The notes: generated by a model from the letters alone, not told the origin. Shown: positions 42,655 through 52,435, counted from the first letter of the stretch. The stretch: DNA of 64,000 nucleotides from Agarilytica rhodophyticola (GCF_002157225.2 NZ_CP020038.1:4990501-5054500); one strand, 5' to 3'. Translations and numbers: made by a program.

Positions 42655-44799
42655 CTATTGAATCTTGAAGCGATTCAGTAAAGTTGACACTTTAGAACTT
42701 AAGTCTAAAAGTTGCGTGCTGGCATTGAGTGTATCTTTAGCACTGAGTTCTGTCTCACTGGAGAGATCACTAATATTGGAAATACTTACGCCAATTTCAA
42801 CGTTCATGGCACTTTGCTGCTCAGTGGAAGAGGCAACATGCTGACTACTGTGAGATATGGACTCTATAGACTCGGTTATCTCTACTAGCATTTCTGCAGC
42901 CGTTTTGGCTAACTCAACATCTTTGTGAATTTTATTGTTGCCACGCTCCATTAGAGCCAGTGATTGCTTTGCACCATCTTGAAGTTTTTCAACAATTTCG
43001 TGTATTTCTAAAGTAGATTCTTGAGTACGGCTTGCCAATGTTCTAACTTCATCAGCTACAACCGAAAAACCTCTCCCCTGCTCTCCCGCCCTGGCGGCCT
43101 CAATCGCCGCATTCAGCGCCAACAGATTGGTTTGTTCTGCGATGCCTTTAATAACATCGAGAACCTTACCCACATTTTGGCTCTCTTCAGCCAAATTCAG
43201 CATAGACTCTGTGCTTTGCGAGATATCATTTTTTAGTTCAAAGACAGCGCTTACAACGTTGTCGACATGTGCCTTACCTTCTCTTGAACGATTATTCACT
43301 GCTTCGGCACTGTGAGAAACATTTGTTGCACTGTCAGATATCTGGTTGGTTGTGGCTCCCATTTCTTTTACTCGGGTATCAATAGACTCAAGCTCATGGT
43401 TTTGCTTGAGCATATGAGAAAGAGTCTTTTGAGCCACATCGGCAGCTCTATCGGCAAAACCTGAGACACTATTTACAGCCTCTATTGTCTCCTCTAATAT
43501 AGCTCTTATTTTTTCTACAAAAATATTAAATGCCAAAGATATTTCATCTACTTCTTTAACCCCACCAGATTTTAGCCTTAAGGTTAAATCACCTTCACCT
43601 TCGGCTATTTCTCTCATCATTTCACTGACATTAGACAAGGGCTTCGATGTCAACCTGATCACCAAAAAGCTTAAACATAACAAAACCAAAGTAACAATAA
43701 AGGCAATAGTAAAATTAAGATCTATAGAATTTGAACTAACACTTTCCGAATTTTCCTTCGCTACGTTGGCAATAGACATGGATAAACGAATAATCTCTGT
43801 AGTATTGCTATCCACAACAAGAAACATATCGTCAATATGGTTTAATAGCTTTTCCCTAGCAATTCTATTTTCAATACTCTGTCTTTGTATCTCAAAGCCA
43901 TAACTCTCTTCACCAGCCAAGACGTTTTTAATTTTTGAAAAATTATCCACCTGAGCCAATACGAGATCTTTAAGAATTTCATCGTCCGCCGTCATCGACA
44001 CTACCTTTTTCAAGGAAGATTCACCTTTACTAATAATCTGAGAGACTTCGTTTTTTTGTAAGGTAGTGAGATCATCGACATTACGAATCGACTTCAAACT
44101 ATTGGCAATAATAGATAGCTTTAAGACAGTAACCCTTAACGCATTACTTTCCTTTATTATTTTTTTACCATCGGATAATATTTTATTGATAAGAGGCACA
44201 ACAACATCAGTCGCTAAAGTTTCAGCATCTGAATTTTTTCTCAACATCCGTTTCAAAGAGCGCTCACTGCGCTTTTCAGAGAAAGATACTTTTCCTACTA
44301 AAGTATCAATACCCGCTTGTATAATACTAACATCGCTCTGCAGGCTCTCTACATAGGAGTTAAGTTCACTTTCGAGTTTTAGATTTTTATAGGTTAAACT
44401 TTCAAGTAATTTATCGTCCTCAATAAGTAAAAGTGTTTCTTTAGCGAGAGAACGATAAACATTTTGCAATTGTGGAAATTTTTCGGTAGTGGTTTCTAAG
44501 TTATCAATATTATGTTTAACATTATCTCTTAAAATTTTATTTTCACTTGGATTAATATCGTCCGCACTCGAGGCACTTATTATATTTTCTTGAGATAGTG
44601 CCAATGACAATAGTGAACCTTGAAAAGCAGTTATTTTCGCTCGCAGTTCACCTACTTCTAAAATTTCCTGCTGAGACTTGGTTAAACCACGTAAAGAGAA
44701 TGAGCCTGATGCTGCAATTAAAATTGATGATAAAATTCCTAAGCCACCAAGAATTGTTATCATCAACCCTACTGAGAGTTTAGAATGTCGAAATAACAT
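42655..44799 (-). CDS. Methyl-accepting chemotaxis protein
   Basis: 714 residues. First membrane helix at about 10-33, a large mostly helical periplasmic sensor with no recognised ligand domain, second helix near 366-388 ([18 protein letters not shown]), HAMP ([28 protein letters not shown]), then the signalling coiled coil with the conserved hairpin tip [38 protein letters not shown]. It controls CheA activity at the membrane. It is followed upstream by a solute-binding protein gene 40 bases away on the same strand, which may supply the ligand-binding role. Confidence 0.93.
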   Translation of the reverse strand: MLFRHSKLSVGLMITILGGLGILSSILIAASGSFSLRGLTKSQQEILEVGELRAKITAFQGSLLSLALSQENIISASSADDINPSENKILRDNVKHNIDNLETTTEKFPQLQNVYRSLAKETLLLIEDDKLLESLTYKNLKLESELNSYVESLQSDVSIIQAGIDTLVGKVSFSEKRSERSLKRMLRKNSDAETLATDVVVPLINKILSDGKKIIKESNALRVTVLKLSIIANSLKSIRNVDDLTTLQKNEVSQIISKGESSLKKVVSMTADDEILKDLVLAQVDNFSKIKNVLAGEESYGFEIQRQSIENRIAREKLLNHIDDMFLVVDSNTTEIIRLSMSIANVAKENSESVSSNSIDLNFTIAFIVTLVLLCLSFLVIRLTSKPLSNVSEMMREIAEGEGDLTLRLKSGGVKEVDEISLAFNIFVEKIRAILEETIEAVNSVSGFADRAADVAQKTLSHMLKQNHELESIDTRVKEMGATTNQISDSATNVSHSAEAVNNRSREGKAHVDNVVSAVFELKNDISQSTESMLNLAEESQNVGKVLDVIKGIAEQTNLLALNAAIEAARAGEQGRGFSVVADEVRTLASRTQESTLEIHEIVEKLQDGAKQSLALMERGNNKIHKDVELAKTAAEMLVEITESIESISHSSQHVASSTEQQSAMNVEIGVSISNISDLSSETELSAKDTLNASTQLLDLSSKVSTLLNRFKIQ

Positions 44800-44839
44800 T
44801 ATTATAACTGGCGTATAACATTAAGCGAAGTTTTAAGCA

Positions 44840-46015
44840 CTACAGTTGTTCCCATTGCAAAGGTACATATTCACCATTTTTGATAATGGTAGGCCATACA
44901 GTGTTACTGCCCTGGTGCTTAGTTGAACTAAAACTGATATCGCTGCCAATACCTAAATTAATCGTACCTATGGATTGCAAAGCATTAATTACATCCTCTC
45001 GATTACCCTTACCTTGTGTCTTTTTAAGACCTTCAACAAAAATTTTTGCAGCGATATAACCTTCTAGAGAAACAAATCCAGGCGCGGCTTCTGGGCTAAA
45101 CTCTTTTAGTGCTTGTCGATATTCTTTAATCCCTGAGTGATCATCGTTATAGTGAGGAACTACTTGAGTCACAATCACGTTTTCGGCATGCTTCCCTAGT
45201 TTTTTCAACAAGGGAACACTGCCAACAAATGACACATTTAAAAATAATGTATCGGGCAGTTCTTCCTTTGCCAGCTCAATAAACGTTGCACAAGGATTAT
45301 ATGCGCCGACCATAATGATAGCTCTAGGCTCTACATCAGCATCTAATATATCAGACAAGCCTTCTTCGACATTAAGAGAATTTCTTGGATAACGTCCATG
45401 AGCTAAACTATCAGCATCGGCATAGCCTTTTTTCTTTAATGCCGCAATTGCGCCATTATAGCCAGCATCACCGTAACCATCATTTTGAGTAAAGAAGGCA
45501 ATTTCTTCAGGTTTTATACCAGACTTTAATAAGCCTTCAATCATGGCAGAAGTTTCTTCGGCATAGCTAGCCCGATAATTCATAACATAGCGTTCAGGGG
45601 GCGTTTTTCGCAACACACCGGCACCGGTAAATGCGCCAAATAAAAGTATCTTTTTTTCATTAGCTATTGGCACTGTAACAATGGCGGTGGGTGTACCAAC
45701 ATTACCAATAACGGCCAGTATATCTGGATTATCAGCAAGTTCGCGCATATTCACAGCGGCTTTTTTAGGCTCGTAGCCATCGTTCTTAGCAACCAGCGAT
45801 AAGGTATTGCCGTTAACACCTCCACTGGCATTAACTTTATTGAAATATGTTTCGACACCTAGTTTAACACCTTGACCTAGAGCTTTGGCAGGCCCATCTA
45901 ATGCTGTGCTCATTCCGACTTTTATCTCTCCGGCATCAACAAAAGAAGTACATATAAAGCAAAACAGCCATATTAAATATGCACATGTATTGTTCACAAT
46001 ACCTAAACGTCTCAT
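44840..46015 (-). CDS. Branched-chain-type periplasmic binding protein
   Basis: 391 residues from the ATG at 46013-46015 (GGAGA site). Signal peptide of about 28 residues ends VDAGE. The mature protein is a two-lobe type I periplasmic binding protein (Peripla_BP_6): EIKVGMSTALDGPAKALGQGV..GVETYFNKVNASGGVNG, ILAVIGNVGTPTA, and IAFFTQNDGYGDAGYNGA. Such proteins bind amino acids, amides or short acids for ABC uptake. No permease or ATPase is nearby; instead a chemoreceptor gene follows 40 bases later, so it may deliver ligand to that receptor. A strong hairpin precedes the ribosome binding site. Confidence 0.9.
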   Translation of the reverse strand: MRRLGIVNNTCAYLIWLFCFICTSFVDAGEIKVGMSTALDGPAKALGQGVKLGVETYFNKVNASGGVNGNTLSLVAKNDGYEPKKAAVNMRELADNPDILAVIGNVGTPTAIVTVPIANEKKILLFGAFTGAGVLRKTPPERYVMNYRASYAEETSAMIEGLLKSGIKPEEIAFFTQNDGYGDAGYNGAIAALKKKGYADADSLAHGRYPRNSLNVEEGLSDILDADVEPRAIIMVGAYNPCATFIELAKEELPDTLFLNVSFVGSVPLLKKLGKHAENVIVTQVVPHYNDDHSGIKEYRQALKEFSPEAAPGFVSLEGYIAAKIFVEGLKKTQGKGNREDVINALQSIGTINLGIGSDISFSSTKHQGSNTVWPTIIKNGEYVPLQWEQL

Positions 46016-46030
46016 TGTTTTCTCCAGGCC

Positions 46031-46066
46031 ATGCTTATAGGAATAACCTTGCATTCCTATAAGCAT
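46031..46066 (-). promoter_or_regulatory. Leader hairpin before binding-protein gene
   Basis: Perfect 14-bp inverted repeat (ATGCTTATAGGAAT / ATTCCTATAAGCAT) with an 8-base loop. In the mRNA it ends immediately before the CTGGAGAA ribosome binding site, so it could affect translation or mark an operator. Confidence 0.55.
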
Positions 46067-46460
46067 GCAAGGCTGAAATCTGAGAATCTTTCTATAACAC
46101 AGTTGTTATCGGCAGCTAAAAAATTTTCACTAATGATTTATTACAATTAAGCGACAAACAACAAGGTTTATATATGTAAAATCTCATTATAGTTAAGATT
46201 AGACATACATCTTTGTTGTCACAACGATAGAGGATAGAAATTTAACGATTCCATATTTGGCACTCAAAGAAGAGAGCAAACCAAGAAAGAGAACGAAAAT
46301 AGCTGGCCACCATACCTCTAGGTACATGGTTGTTATGATGAATTAAAATAAAAGGAAGGTATTTCAATCTTTACAATTATATAAAGTATCTATAACGCAT
46401 AAAGAGTCAAATAATATACTTAGGAGGTATTCATGAGCGGGCAGCAAACGTAGATATGAA
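46067..46460. other. Intergenic region upstream of the binding-protein gene
   Basis: No gene supported. Holds the promoter for the binding-protein/chemoreceptor pair on the minus strand. A consensus-like AGGAGG followed by an ATG occurs at 46422-46435 on the plus strand but the frame closes after six codons. Confidence 0.4.
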
Positions 46461-46501
46461 AAATAGATGCTGGAGCCTATGTGGCAAGCCAACATCTATT
46501 T
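46461..46501 (-). terminator. Terminator after outer-membrane barrel gene
   Basis: Stem AAATAGATGCTGG / CCAACATCTATTT (one mismatch), 17 bases downstream of the barrel gene's stop on the minus strand, followed by TTTTC. Confidence 0.65.
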
Positions 46502-46517
46502 CTATATACATAGGATA

Positions 46518-47264
46518 TTAGAATTTCAGGTTCGCGCCGATATAGGCACCCGATAGCTCAATATCTGCAGCAAAGTCTTCTTCATCACCGAGGTCTAACT
46601 CAAAACTTCGATAACCAATTTCCAACCCTAGTTTAGTAACTAAAGCTAGATCAATTTCATAACCAATAGCTGCTCGATAGTCGATAACAGATTTATCATC
46701 AAAGGAGATGCCACTAACATTACCTGTGACATAAATGCCAGTAAGAGGTAAATCAATTTTCGTTTGTAAATATGCCATGGGCAAAACGCCATCGACCTCT
46801 TCACTATCGGATAAGCTTCCATTGGTATTACTGGCGGCTACCTCGGCGTCAAATTGACGAAAAGTTAAACCGAAATCAAAAATGGCTAATTCATAATAGA
46901 GTGTTAGGTCATTGAAAGTGAAATCTAAATCGGTTGCTACTTGAGAGCCAACCGTAAAAATACGATCATCGATCTGAAAACTCCTTGTTAAGGTGCCAAC
47001 CCCTGAGGAGGAAATATCAATTCTCTCAAAGCGAATTTGGGGGATAAGAGGAACCGCATGTTCAAAAGCGGCATAAAAATAGGCATTGTTATCATCGTCA
47101 AACCCGAGATCATCAACATTGGTGTCAAAGTCACCTAGTTCGCCAGAGTAGTCGGCACCCCAGCTCCCTGCGCCAATATTCACGGAGAACAATGGTGTAG
47201 CATCGACAGCCAATACCGTTGTTGGCGCTATAGTTAACATGAGAGTGGTTATCAGTTTCTTCAT
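46518..47264 (-). CDS. TIGR04219-like outer-membrane beta-barrel protein
   Basis: 248 residues. Signal peptide to about residue 19 (TTVLA). The body alternates short strands and ends in a typical outer-membrane Phe (ANLKF). The opening SVNIGAGSWGADYSGELGD and the late GLEIGYRSFELDLGD..DIELSGAYIGANLKF are characteristic of the TIGR04219 family of small barrels. Acidic loops are frequent (DDDNNAYF, DLGDEED). Role unknown. It has its own terminator and no operon partner. Confidence 0.85.
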   Translation of the reverse strand: MKKLITTLMLTIAPTTVLAVDATPLFSVNIGAGSWGADYSGELGDFDTNVDDLGFDDDNNAYFYAAFEHAVPLIPQIRFERIDISSSGVGTLTRSFQIDDRIFTVGSQVATDLDFTFNDLTLYYELAIFDFGLTFRQFDAEVAASNTNGSLSDSEEVDGVLPMAYLQTKIDLPLTGIYVTGNVSGISFDDKSVIDYRAAIGYEIDLALVTKLGLEIGYRSFELDLGDEEDFAADIELSGAYIGANLKF

Positions 47265-47716
47265 TTTATCCCCTAAATTCTCTTTAGTACGTCATAAGCT
47301 TGTCAACTAAAACTTGTTAACACCAAGATTTGAAATAACTAAAGTGTGATTTCGCTGCCTCGCGTAATGCAGTTGTTTAGCAAATGGCACTTTTAAAGGC
47401 GTAACACATCGTTTAATTAATGGACACATCTAATGTTAACAAGGCCTAATATAGTTGTGTTGAAGCGATTTTACCAAATTTACTATTGCAACACTGTGAT
47501 ATTAATAAATTATGCACAATTCTATAGCCAAACCATAAGTGGCAACAAAAGTAACAAGACCAGTATGAATCTAATATGAATCAAAGGGGTTTCAATTTTT
47601 AATTGTAGAATGCTAGTTTTTTATGGACAAAGTTTAATATTTAAGCATCCAAAAGTAGAGTTAACAAGAGTGAGTTCCTACCATTCATTCTAAAGGTGGT
47701 TAACTCGCTCTAGAAT
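47265..47716. other. Intergenic region with decayed inverted motif pair
   Basis: About 450 bases without a gene. ACTTGTTAACACCAAG at 47310-47325 and an inverted ATGTTAACAAGGCCTA at 47433-47448 may be the two ends of a highly decayed copy of the recurrent element. The pairing is only suggestive. Confidence 0.35.
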
Positions 47717-48265
47717 TTATAAGTAGCTAACCTTTAATGTGTCATTATGTTGATTTGCGTTAACTTGATTGATTAATTGATCAAAAAATTTAGGGTCGAG
47801 ATCACCAATAATATTGACAAATACCGCTTCTTCTTGATCGATACTCATTACTGAAAATCCCTCAATGAGGTCTTCTCCAAACTTCACCATAACGACATTT
47901 TTTTCAACACCTTCATTAATAGACACTGTTTGCACCCAACCATCTTGTTTAAGTTGGTTTACTGACTCTTGAATGTGCTGATTTATAGTTGGCGCATTTT
48001 TATGCACATTGTATATTGTTACACGCAAACCTAATATTTTTTTTAGCTGTTGCTGGTTAAGATCGCCATCATCCGTAAAATTAACTAATGTCCTAATTGC
48101 CCAGGGCCCTAGAGATATACTTAATTGTTTATCAGCTTCCCATACCGAAGGATAAGAAAGTCGCGCATAACCTGGATTGGAAATTAAGCCTGCAGTAGTA
48201 ATACCGCAACCTGACAAACTCAGCAAGATTAACAAAGGCAGTATTTTAATGAGCGCATTCATCAT
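47717..48265 (-). CDS. DUF4252 lipoprotein
   Basis: 182 residues. The lipobox LLSLSGC puts a lipidated Cys near residue 20. The body has the DUF4252 pattern: a strand LSISLGPWAIRTLVNF, a helix pair, then GFSVMSIDQEEAVFVNIIGDLDPKFF. Its start overlaps the stop of the other DUF4252 gene by one base. It is the last gene of a four-gene ECF sigma unit. DUF4252 proteins commonly occur with ECF sigma factors; the function is not known. It is likely outer-membrane anchored. Confidence 0.85.
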   Translation of the reverse strand: MMNALIKILPLLILLSLSGCGITTAGLISNPGYARLSYPSVWEADKQLSISLGPWAIRTLVNFTDDGDLNQQQLKKILGLRVTIYNVHKNAPTINQHIQESVNQLKQDGWVQTVSINEGVEKNVVMVKFGEDLIEGFSVMSIDQEEAVFVNIIGDLDPKFFDQLINQVNANQHNDTLKVSYL

Positions 48266-48807
48266 TATGATCCTACGTTAATATTAAGCGAATTAGTAAC
48301 TTTTTGTATATTTGCAGGGTCTATTTCACCAACAATATTGATGAACACAACTTCCCCTCCTCTATCGCCCGTATGTGAATCATCGCTGACAACCATCACC
48401 ACTAAACCATCCATTTTCTTGTCAGTATATTTAGCGAAAATTTTTACTCGTTCATCGTCTTCATTAACACTAACGATGGGCTCCCATTTATCTTTGCGTA
48501 TTTTCTGTGTGACTTTATCAATAGACTGTAAAGCTTTCTTAGAATCACCTTTGGTGTCGTATACTCTAACTCTGATACTTTCTAACTGTGATAGCAAACT
48601 CGATACTTCAGGATCTTCATTTTTTGCTAATGTTCCAACAAACCCCATCATTAAAGCATTAAGGTTAATTTCCACTTTGGGCTCGCCATAAGTGGATGCT
48701 AAGTTTTCAAAGCTGACATAACCTCTGCTCTGTGCAAAAACAGCTTTAGAAAATAAAAATACTGAAATACAAAAAATGGCGATCGTACTTTTTATTAATT
48801 TATTCAT
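48265..48807 (-). CDS. DUF4252 periplasmic protein
   Basis: 180 residues with a signal peptide ending SKAVFAQ (about residue 26) and no lipobox. The DUF4252 core is clear: YVSFENLASTYGEPKVEINLNALMMGF, LESIRVRVYDTKGD, DGLVVMVV, and EVVFINIVGEIDPANI. It is a paralog of the next gene and they probably work as a pair, one lipidated and one soluble. It overlaps the upstream gene by four bases (ATGA). Confidence 0.87.
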   Translation of the reverse strand: MNKLIKSTIAIFCISVFLFSKAVFAQSRGYVSFENLASTYGEPKVEINLNALMMGFVGTLAKNEDPEVSSLLSQLESIRVRVYDTKGDSKKALQSIDKVTQKIRKDKWEPIVSVNEDDERVKIFAKYTDKKMDGLVVMVVSDDSHTGDRGGEVVFINIVGEIDPANIQKVTNSLNINVGS

Positions 48808-49295
48808 AATTTTTCCTCACTTATACTCTTTACCTCATTGTGTTTTTTAGGAGGTACAATATTAAATACAGTTTTAACTGAAGCTTGCTGCAAGCGAGCG
48901 TTTAACGTTTGTTTTACTTTAAGGTTTGTTTTCTGATTAGCGGCGTTTAGATAATTAAAGGCAATGACCAATTCTTGTTTTGCCCGCTGAATCTCCTTCT
49001 CTGATGGCTGCTGGAATTTTTCTATTAAAAACAAACCAATAATGACCATCGCTGCAAGAGAAACGAGCGCTTGCAAAACAACATTGAGCTTTTTCCTGTT
49101 TTTAGTATTCTTACTATCATCTGCAATCGCATACAGTTTTTCTCCCAAGCCTTGAGGAATATCTACTAAAGGGAATTGCTCATCATCCTTCGACTCATCA
49201 CTCAGGATACGAACTAAAAACGCCTTATCTTTGGCTGTAACATTCTGAGAAACGTGCTCTAACTGTTGAATGTACGGTTCAATATCTTTCATCAT
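48804..49295 (-). CDS. Probable anti-sigma-like membrane protein
   Basis: 163 residues. Cytoplasmic N-terminal part of about 80 residues, a membrane helix at about 75-98 (LNVVLQALVSLAAMVIIGLFLIEKF), and a C-terminal polar tail with a coiled-coil-like segment. No zinc motif or known anti-sigma domain. The position directly after the sigma gene with ATGA overlaps on both sides, and the one-helix topology, support a role as the sigma factor's regulator. It does not resemble the HEAT protein of the first ECF operon. Confidence 0.72.
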   Translation of the reverse strand: MMKDIEPYIQQLEHVSQNVTAKDKAFLVRILSDESKDDEQFPLVDIPQGLGEKLYAIADDSKNTKNRKKLNVVLQALVSLAAMVIIGLFLIEKFQQPSEKEIQRAKQELVIAFNYLNAANQKTNLKVKQTLNARLQQASVKTVFNIVPPKKHNEVKSISEEKL

Positions 49296-49798
49296 TCTAT
49301 CTCTTTCAGGCGATCTCTTAACTGCTGCCTGGCTCGATGCAAATAGACTTTTACTTGGTTAACACTTAGCTCAAGAATATTCGCCATTTCTTTTTGGCTT
49401 TTAAATTGTACATCGCTCATCACTATTAATGATTTGTAAGGTTCTTTCATAGCAGAGATAGCATGTGTTAACCACTTACTTAAATCACTGTTAGCTAAGG
49501 CTTTTGCCGGTTGGTAACGGTTATTGTCACAGGCAAACTCAAATTGCTCGGCATCGACCTCTTGTTTGCGAGCGCGAATATGATCAATACAAATATTACG
49601 TGTAACCTTTAACAACCAAGGCTTAGCATTTTCCATATCTAATTGGTTAATGTTTTTCCACAGACGAAGATAGACCTCCTGGGCAATATCTTCGGCTTCC
49701 TCTGGGCGCCCGAGCATGTGCAAAGCCAATGAATAGACATGCTTAGCGTGCTGATTAACAAGTGTACGGAATTTAAATCTCATATTGTCTATAAACAC
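49292..49798 (-). CDS. ECF RNA polymerase sigma factor (second)
   Basis: 168 residues opening at GTG; a later ATG at 49783 is possible. Region 2: LALHMLGRPEEAEDIAQEVYLRLWKNI and NAKPWLLKVTRNICIDHIRARK. Region 4: MKEPYKSLIVMSDVQFKSQKEMANILELSVNQVKVYLHRARQQL. First gene of a compact unit with a membrane protein and two DUF4252 proteins (each overlapping the next), so it is a stand-alone stress sigma circuit. An inverted repeat containing GGAACC lies 55-92 bases upstream. Confidence 0.92.
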   Translation of the reverse strand: MFIDNMRFKFRTLVNQHAKHVYSLALHMLGRPEEAEDIAQEVYLRLWKNINQLDMENAKPWLLKVTRNICIDHIRARKQEVDAEQFEFACDNNRYQPAKALANSDLSKWLTHAISAMKEPYKSLIVMSDVQFKSQKEMANILELSVNQVKVYLHRARQQLRDRLKEIE

Positions 49799-49852
49799 GA
49801 GATAGCCAGCAAAAGGTTACAAAAAAATAGCAAAAAGATTGACGGGGGATGG

Positions 49853-49890
49853 TGGAACCTTTGGCAACATGACATTGCGCAAAGGTTCCA
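49853..49890 (-). promoter_or_regulatory. Inverted repeat with ECF-like -35 (TGGAACCTTT)
   Basis: Arms TGGAACCTTT and AAAGGTTCCA, 18 bases apart. GGAACC is the usual -35 core of ECF promoters and the minus-strand copy points at the sigma gene, 55 bases before its start, which would fit autoregulation. It could instead be the terminator of the upstream coiled-coil gene. The -10 is unclear. Confidence 0.4.
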
Positions 49891-49897
49891 ACTGAAT

Positions 49898-50365
49898 TTA
49901 ACCTTTCATTGCACAGCGAATAAACAGTGCATAACACAGAGCACGTTCTAGTGCGCTTGAGGAGCCAAGTAGGCATTTATCGAGATCAGACTTACATTTA
50001 AATGTTGTCGAGCTATAGTCAGGCGGTTGCTTAGCATCTGTTTTCGCTGGAGGTTCACGATCGCCGATAGCAGGCTCTTGTATCGCAGGGGTTTGCCTCT
50101 CCTCCTTTAACATCTTACTAACGGATTCTAACATTTTTGAATCCGCAATACGCCTTAACTTATATGCCAACATTTTATCGCTCAATTTCGACATTTCATC
50201 TTGAATCGACGATAAACGATCTTCAATAACCAAGGTCTGCTTAGGTAATTTAGCCGACTCACTAGCAATCCTTGTTTTCAAAGAATCAATAGCCTTTGAC
50301 GAATCCTCAAGGGATTGATCGATATGCTTTTCTATATCTTGTATTTTTTCTTTTGAATTTGACAT
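49898..50365 (-). CDS. Hypothetical coiled-coil protein with C-terminal Cys
   Basis: 155 residues. The first 90 residues are a predicted long coiled coil (IEKHIDQSLEDSSKAIDSLKTRIA..DRLSSIQDEMSKLSDKMLAYKLRRI). A Pro-rich linker follows, then a tail with four Cys (CKSDLDKC..CYALFIRC). No signal peptide. Its start overlaps the EamA transporter stop by one base, so the two are co-translated. Function unknown. Confidence 0.7.
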   Translation of the reverse strand: MSNSKEKIQDIEKHIDQSLEDSSKAIDSLKTRIASESAKLPKQTLVIEDRLSSIQDEMSKLSDKMLAYKLRRIADSKMLESVSKMLKEERQTPAIQEPAIGDREPPAKTDAKQPPDYSSTTFKCKSDLDKCLLGSSSALERALCYALFIRCAMKG

Positions 50366-51246
50366 TATTTGTTTTGATTTAAAGATTCATATGCCGCCAC
50401 AGAAAGTATTACGGCACCCCCAATATAAACCATAACACCAGGGATTTCACCTAGAGCAAGCCAGGCAATGAGGCCTCCCACAACAGGCACGTTACAACCG
50501 ATTAATGCGACAGATTTAGCTGGCAAGCGTTTTAAACTCATAGACAAAAGCGTATGCGCGAGCGCAGTACATAAACACCCTAAAAGTATCAACAGGCCCC
50601 AGTCTTTTATTTCCATATTGCTAATCTGTTCGACAGCTATAAATGGTAATAATACTAAGCCAACCACCAGGGTTTGATGGGACATGAGAGTAATGGAATT
50701 AATATGGGGAAATAGGTATTTCTGACTCGTATTGCGAAAGGCAAATAAAATTGCGGAGGTGACGCCCCAAAATGCACCTTGAACAGTATTACCATCAAAC
50801 TCACCACTGATAATTTGCGGTGAAACCATAATAAAAATACCACTGAAAACAACAAATGCCGCTAATAAATCCGCAATTTTCGGCACTTGCCTTTTAAACA
50901 GTGGTTCAATCAACACAGTGATTACCGGGTAGCTGAAAAGGGACAACATACCTATCGCTACTGTCGACACTTGCATCGCATGGAAGTAGGTAATCCAGTG
51001 CGCGCCAAGCACTAGTCCTAAGCCATAAACACCAATAAACTGCTTTAAAGAGTTAAGCCTTAAGTTTGCCTTTTGAGCAACCAGCACCAAAAAGAGCATG
51101 ATGCAAGCAACAACGCTGCGTGTTTGAGTAACGTTAAGTGCATCCAAAGGAATAATCTTTGCGAATAAGCCGTTTAACGCTAGCAACACAATCGATAAAT
51201 ACAAAGCGACTAACCCGGCTTGCGCCGAGTGATTATTTTTCATCAT
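50365..51246 (-). CDS. EamA/DMT-family transporter
   Basis: 293 residues with ten hydrophobic segments in two repeats, the drug/metabolite transporter plan. Examples: GLVALYLSIVLLALNGLFAKI near the start, ITYFHAMQVSTVAIGMLSLFSYPVITVLIEPLF, and the second-half counterpart ALAHTLLSMSLKRLPAKSVALIGCNVPVVGGLIAWLALGEIP. It resides in the inner membrane and exports or imports an unknown metabolite. It is translated together with a small coiled-coil protein. Confidence 0.92.
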   Translation of the reverse strand: MMKNNHSAQAGLVALYLSIVLLALNGLFAKIIPLDALNVTQTRSVVACIMLFLVLVAQKANLRLNSLKQFIGVYGLGLVLGAHWITYFHAMQVSTVAIGMLSLFSYPVITVLIEPLFKRQVPKIADLLAAFVVFSGIFIMVSPQIISGEFDGNTVQGAFWGVTSAILFAFRNTSQKYLFPHINSITLMSHQTLVVGLVLLPFIAVEQISNMEIKDWGLLILLGCLCTALAHTLLSMSLKRLPAKSVALIGCNVPVVGGLIAWLALGEIPGVMVYIGGAVILSVAAYESLNQNK

Positions 51247-51277
51247 ACCAAGGCAACTCTTCGCGATAGCAAACTAA

Positions 51278-52237
51278 CTATAAGCTCCCTATCCAAGTTG
51301 CAGCACCCAAAAGTGCGATATGATCATAGCCTATCAAATAGACGGGAACATTTTGAACATAGTGACTCATGACCCCTTTGTTAGAAAAACGCTCGCCAAA
51401 CTCACTATCTTTTAAAAAGTCCACAAAACGAGGGACCACACCACCAGATAAATATACGCCGCCTTTGCCGCCATAGGTCAAAACCAGATTACTAGAGACG
51501 GTTCCTAGAAAACAGCAAAAAGTATGCAGGGCTTTAAGACATTGGGCATCATCCCTCGCTAGCGCTCTGGCAGTAACATCCTTGGGCTGTAATTGACTGA
51601 CAGCAACGCCCTCCACATCACATACACACTGATACAGATTAACCAAGCCTGGGCCTGAGACATAAGTTTCGGCAGAAACATAGCCAAAACGTTGTAGGCC
51701 TGCAGCGATCACTTCAGCTTCAAATTTTGTTGCTGGAGCCATATTCACGTGCCCACCTTCGCTGGGAATAGGCAGCCAAGAACCACTGTTATAAGCTAAG
51801 CCGGCAACACCTAAACCTGTGCCAGCCCCCAATACCGCTTTATTTGCCTTAGGATTAATGACACCAGACTTGATCTCAATGAGGTCTTTATCGGTTAAGC
51901 TACTAGTTCCAACAGCTACTGCAGCGAAATCATTAATAACATCAAAAGCAGCAAAGTCGAAGCGAGCTTGAACCGCACTTTTTGAAAAAGACCAAGGGAG
52001 GTTGGTCATTTTAACAACATCACCGTCAATCGGCCCTGCAATTGCCACGCACGCTGCACGTGCTTGCACACCATTTAGTGAAGCAATATAAGCCTCTAGG
52101 GCATCCTCAAACTGTGGATAGTCAGCACCGTTAAGCACATTAATGTGTTCAATTACAAATTGCTCTTGGCTTTTTTCAGTAACTAAAGCAAAACGCGCAT
52201 TAGTACCACCGATATCGGCGACTATATATGGAAACAT
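51278..52237 (-). CDS. glk: Glucokinase
   Basis: 319 residues from the ATG at 52235-52237 (AGAGGG site); an earlier frame start 8 codons upstream is less likely. ROK-unrelated bacterial glucokinase family: the phosphate-binding DIGGTNARFALVTE, the catalytic Asp in VINDFAAVA, GAGTGLGVAGL, and C-terminal YLSGGVVPRF. It phosphorylates glucose to glucose 6-phosphate with ATP in the cytoplasm. It is divergent from the PdsR gene, about 300 bases away, and follows 31 bases before the EamA gene start on the same strand. Confidence 0.95.
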   Translation of the reverse strand: MFPYIVADIGGTNARFALVTEKSQEQFVIEHINVLNGADYPQFEDALEAYIASLNGVQARAACVAIAGPIDGDVVKMTNLPWSFSKSAVQARFDFAAFDVINDFAAVAVGTSSLTDKDLIEIKSGVINPKANKAVLGAGTGLGVAGLAYNSGSWLPIPSEGGHVNMAPATKFEAEVIAAGLQRFGYVSAETYVSGPGLVNLYQCVCDVEGVAVSQLQPKDVTARALARDDAQCLKALHTFCCFLGTVSSNLVLTYGGKGGVYLSGGVVPRFVDFLKDSEFGERFSNKGVMSHYVQNVPVYLIGYDHIALLGAATWIGSL

Positions 52238-52435
52238 TATGGCCCTCTTAGATTCATTCACTTTGTTGACTTACATTCTTGCTTAAATATCCGCTTGCTC
52301 ACAACTCGCTAATAAAAAGGAGCCTAGGTTTTGCATTCATTATCGGCTCCAGCCAGCAAGTATGACATAGGCCCCGCGAGGTACAAAGCCTGTATTGTGA
52401 CGGTTTGGTTCTGATAGAATCCGTACATTAATTGT

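Noticed and set aside
46422-46455. AGGAGG followed by ATG, six-codon frame
   Set aside because: Strong-looking site but the frame is only six codons and no plus-strand gene follows; probably chance.
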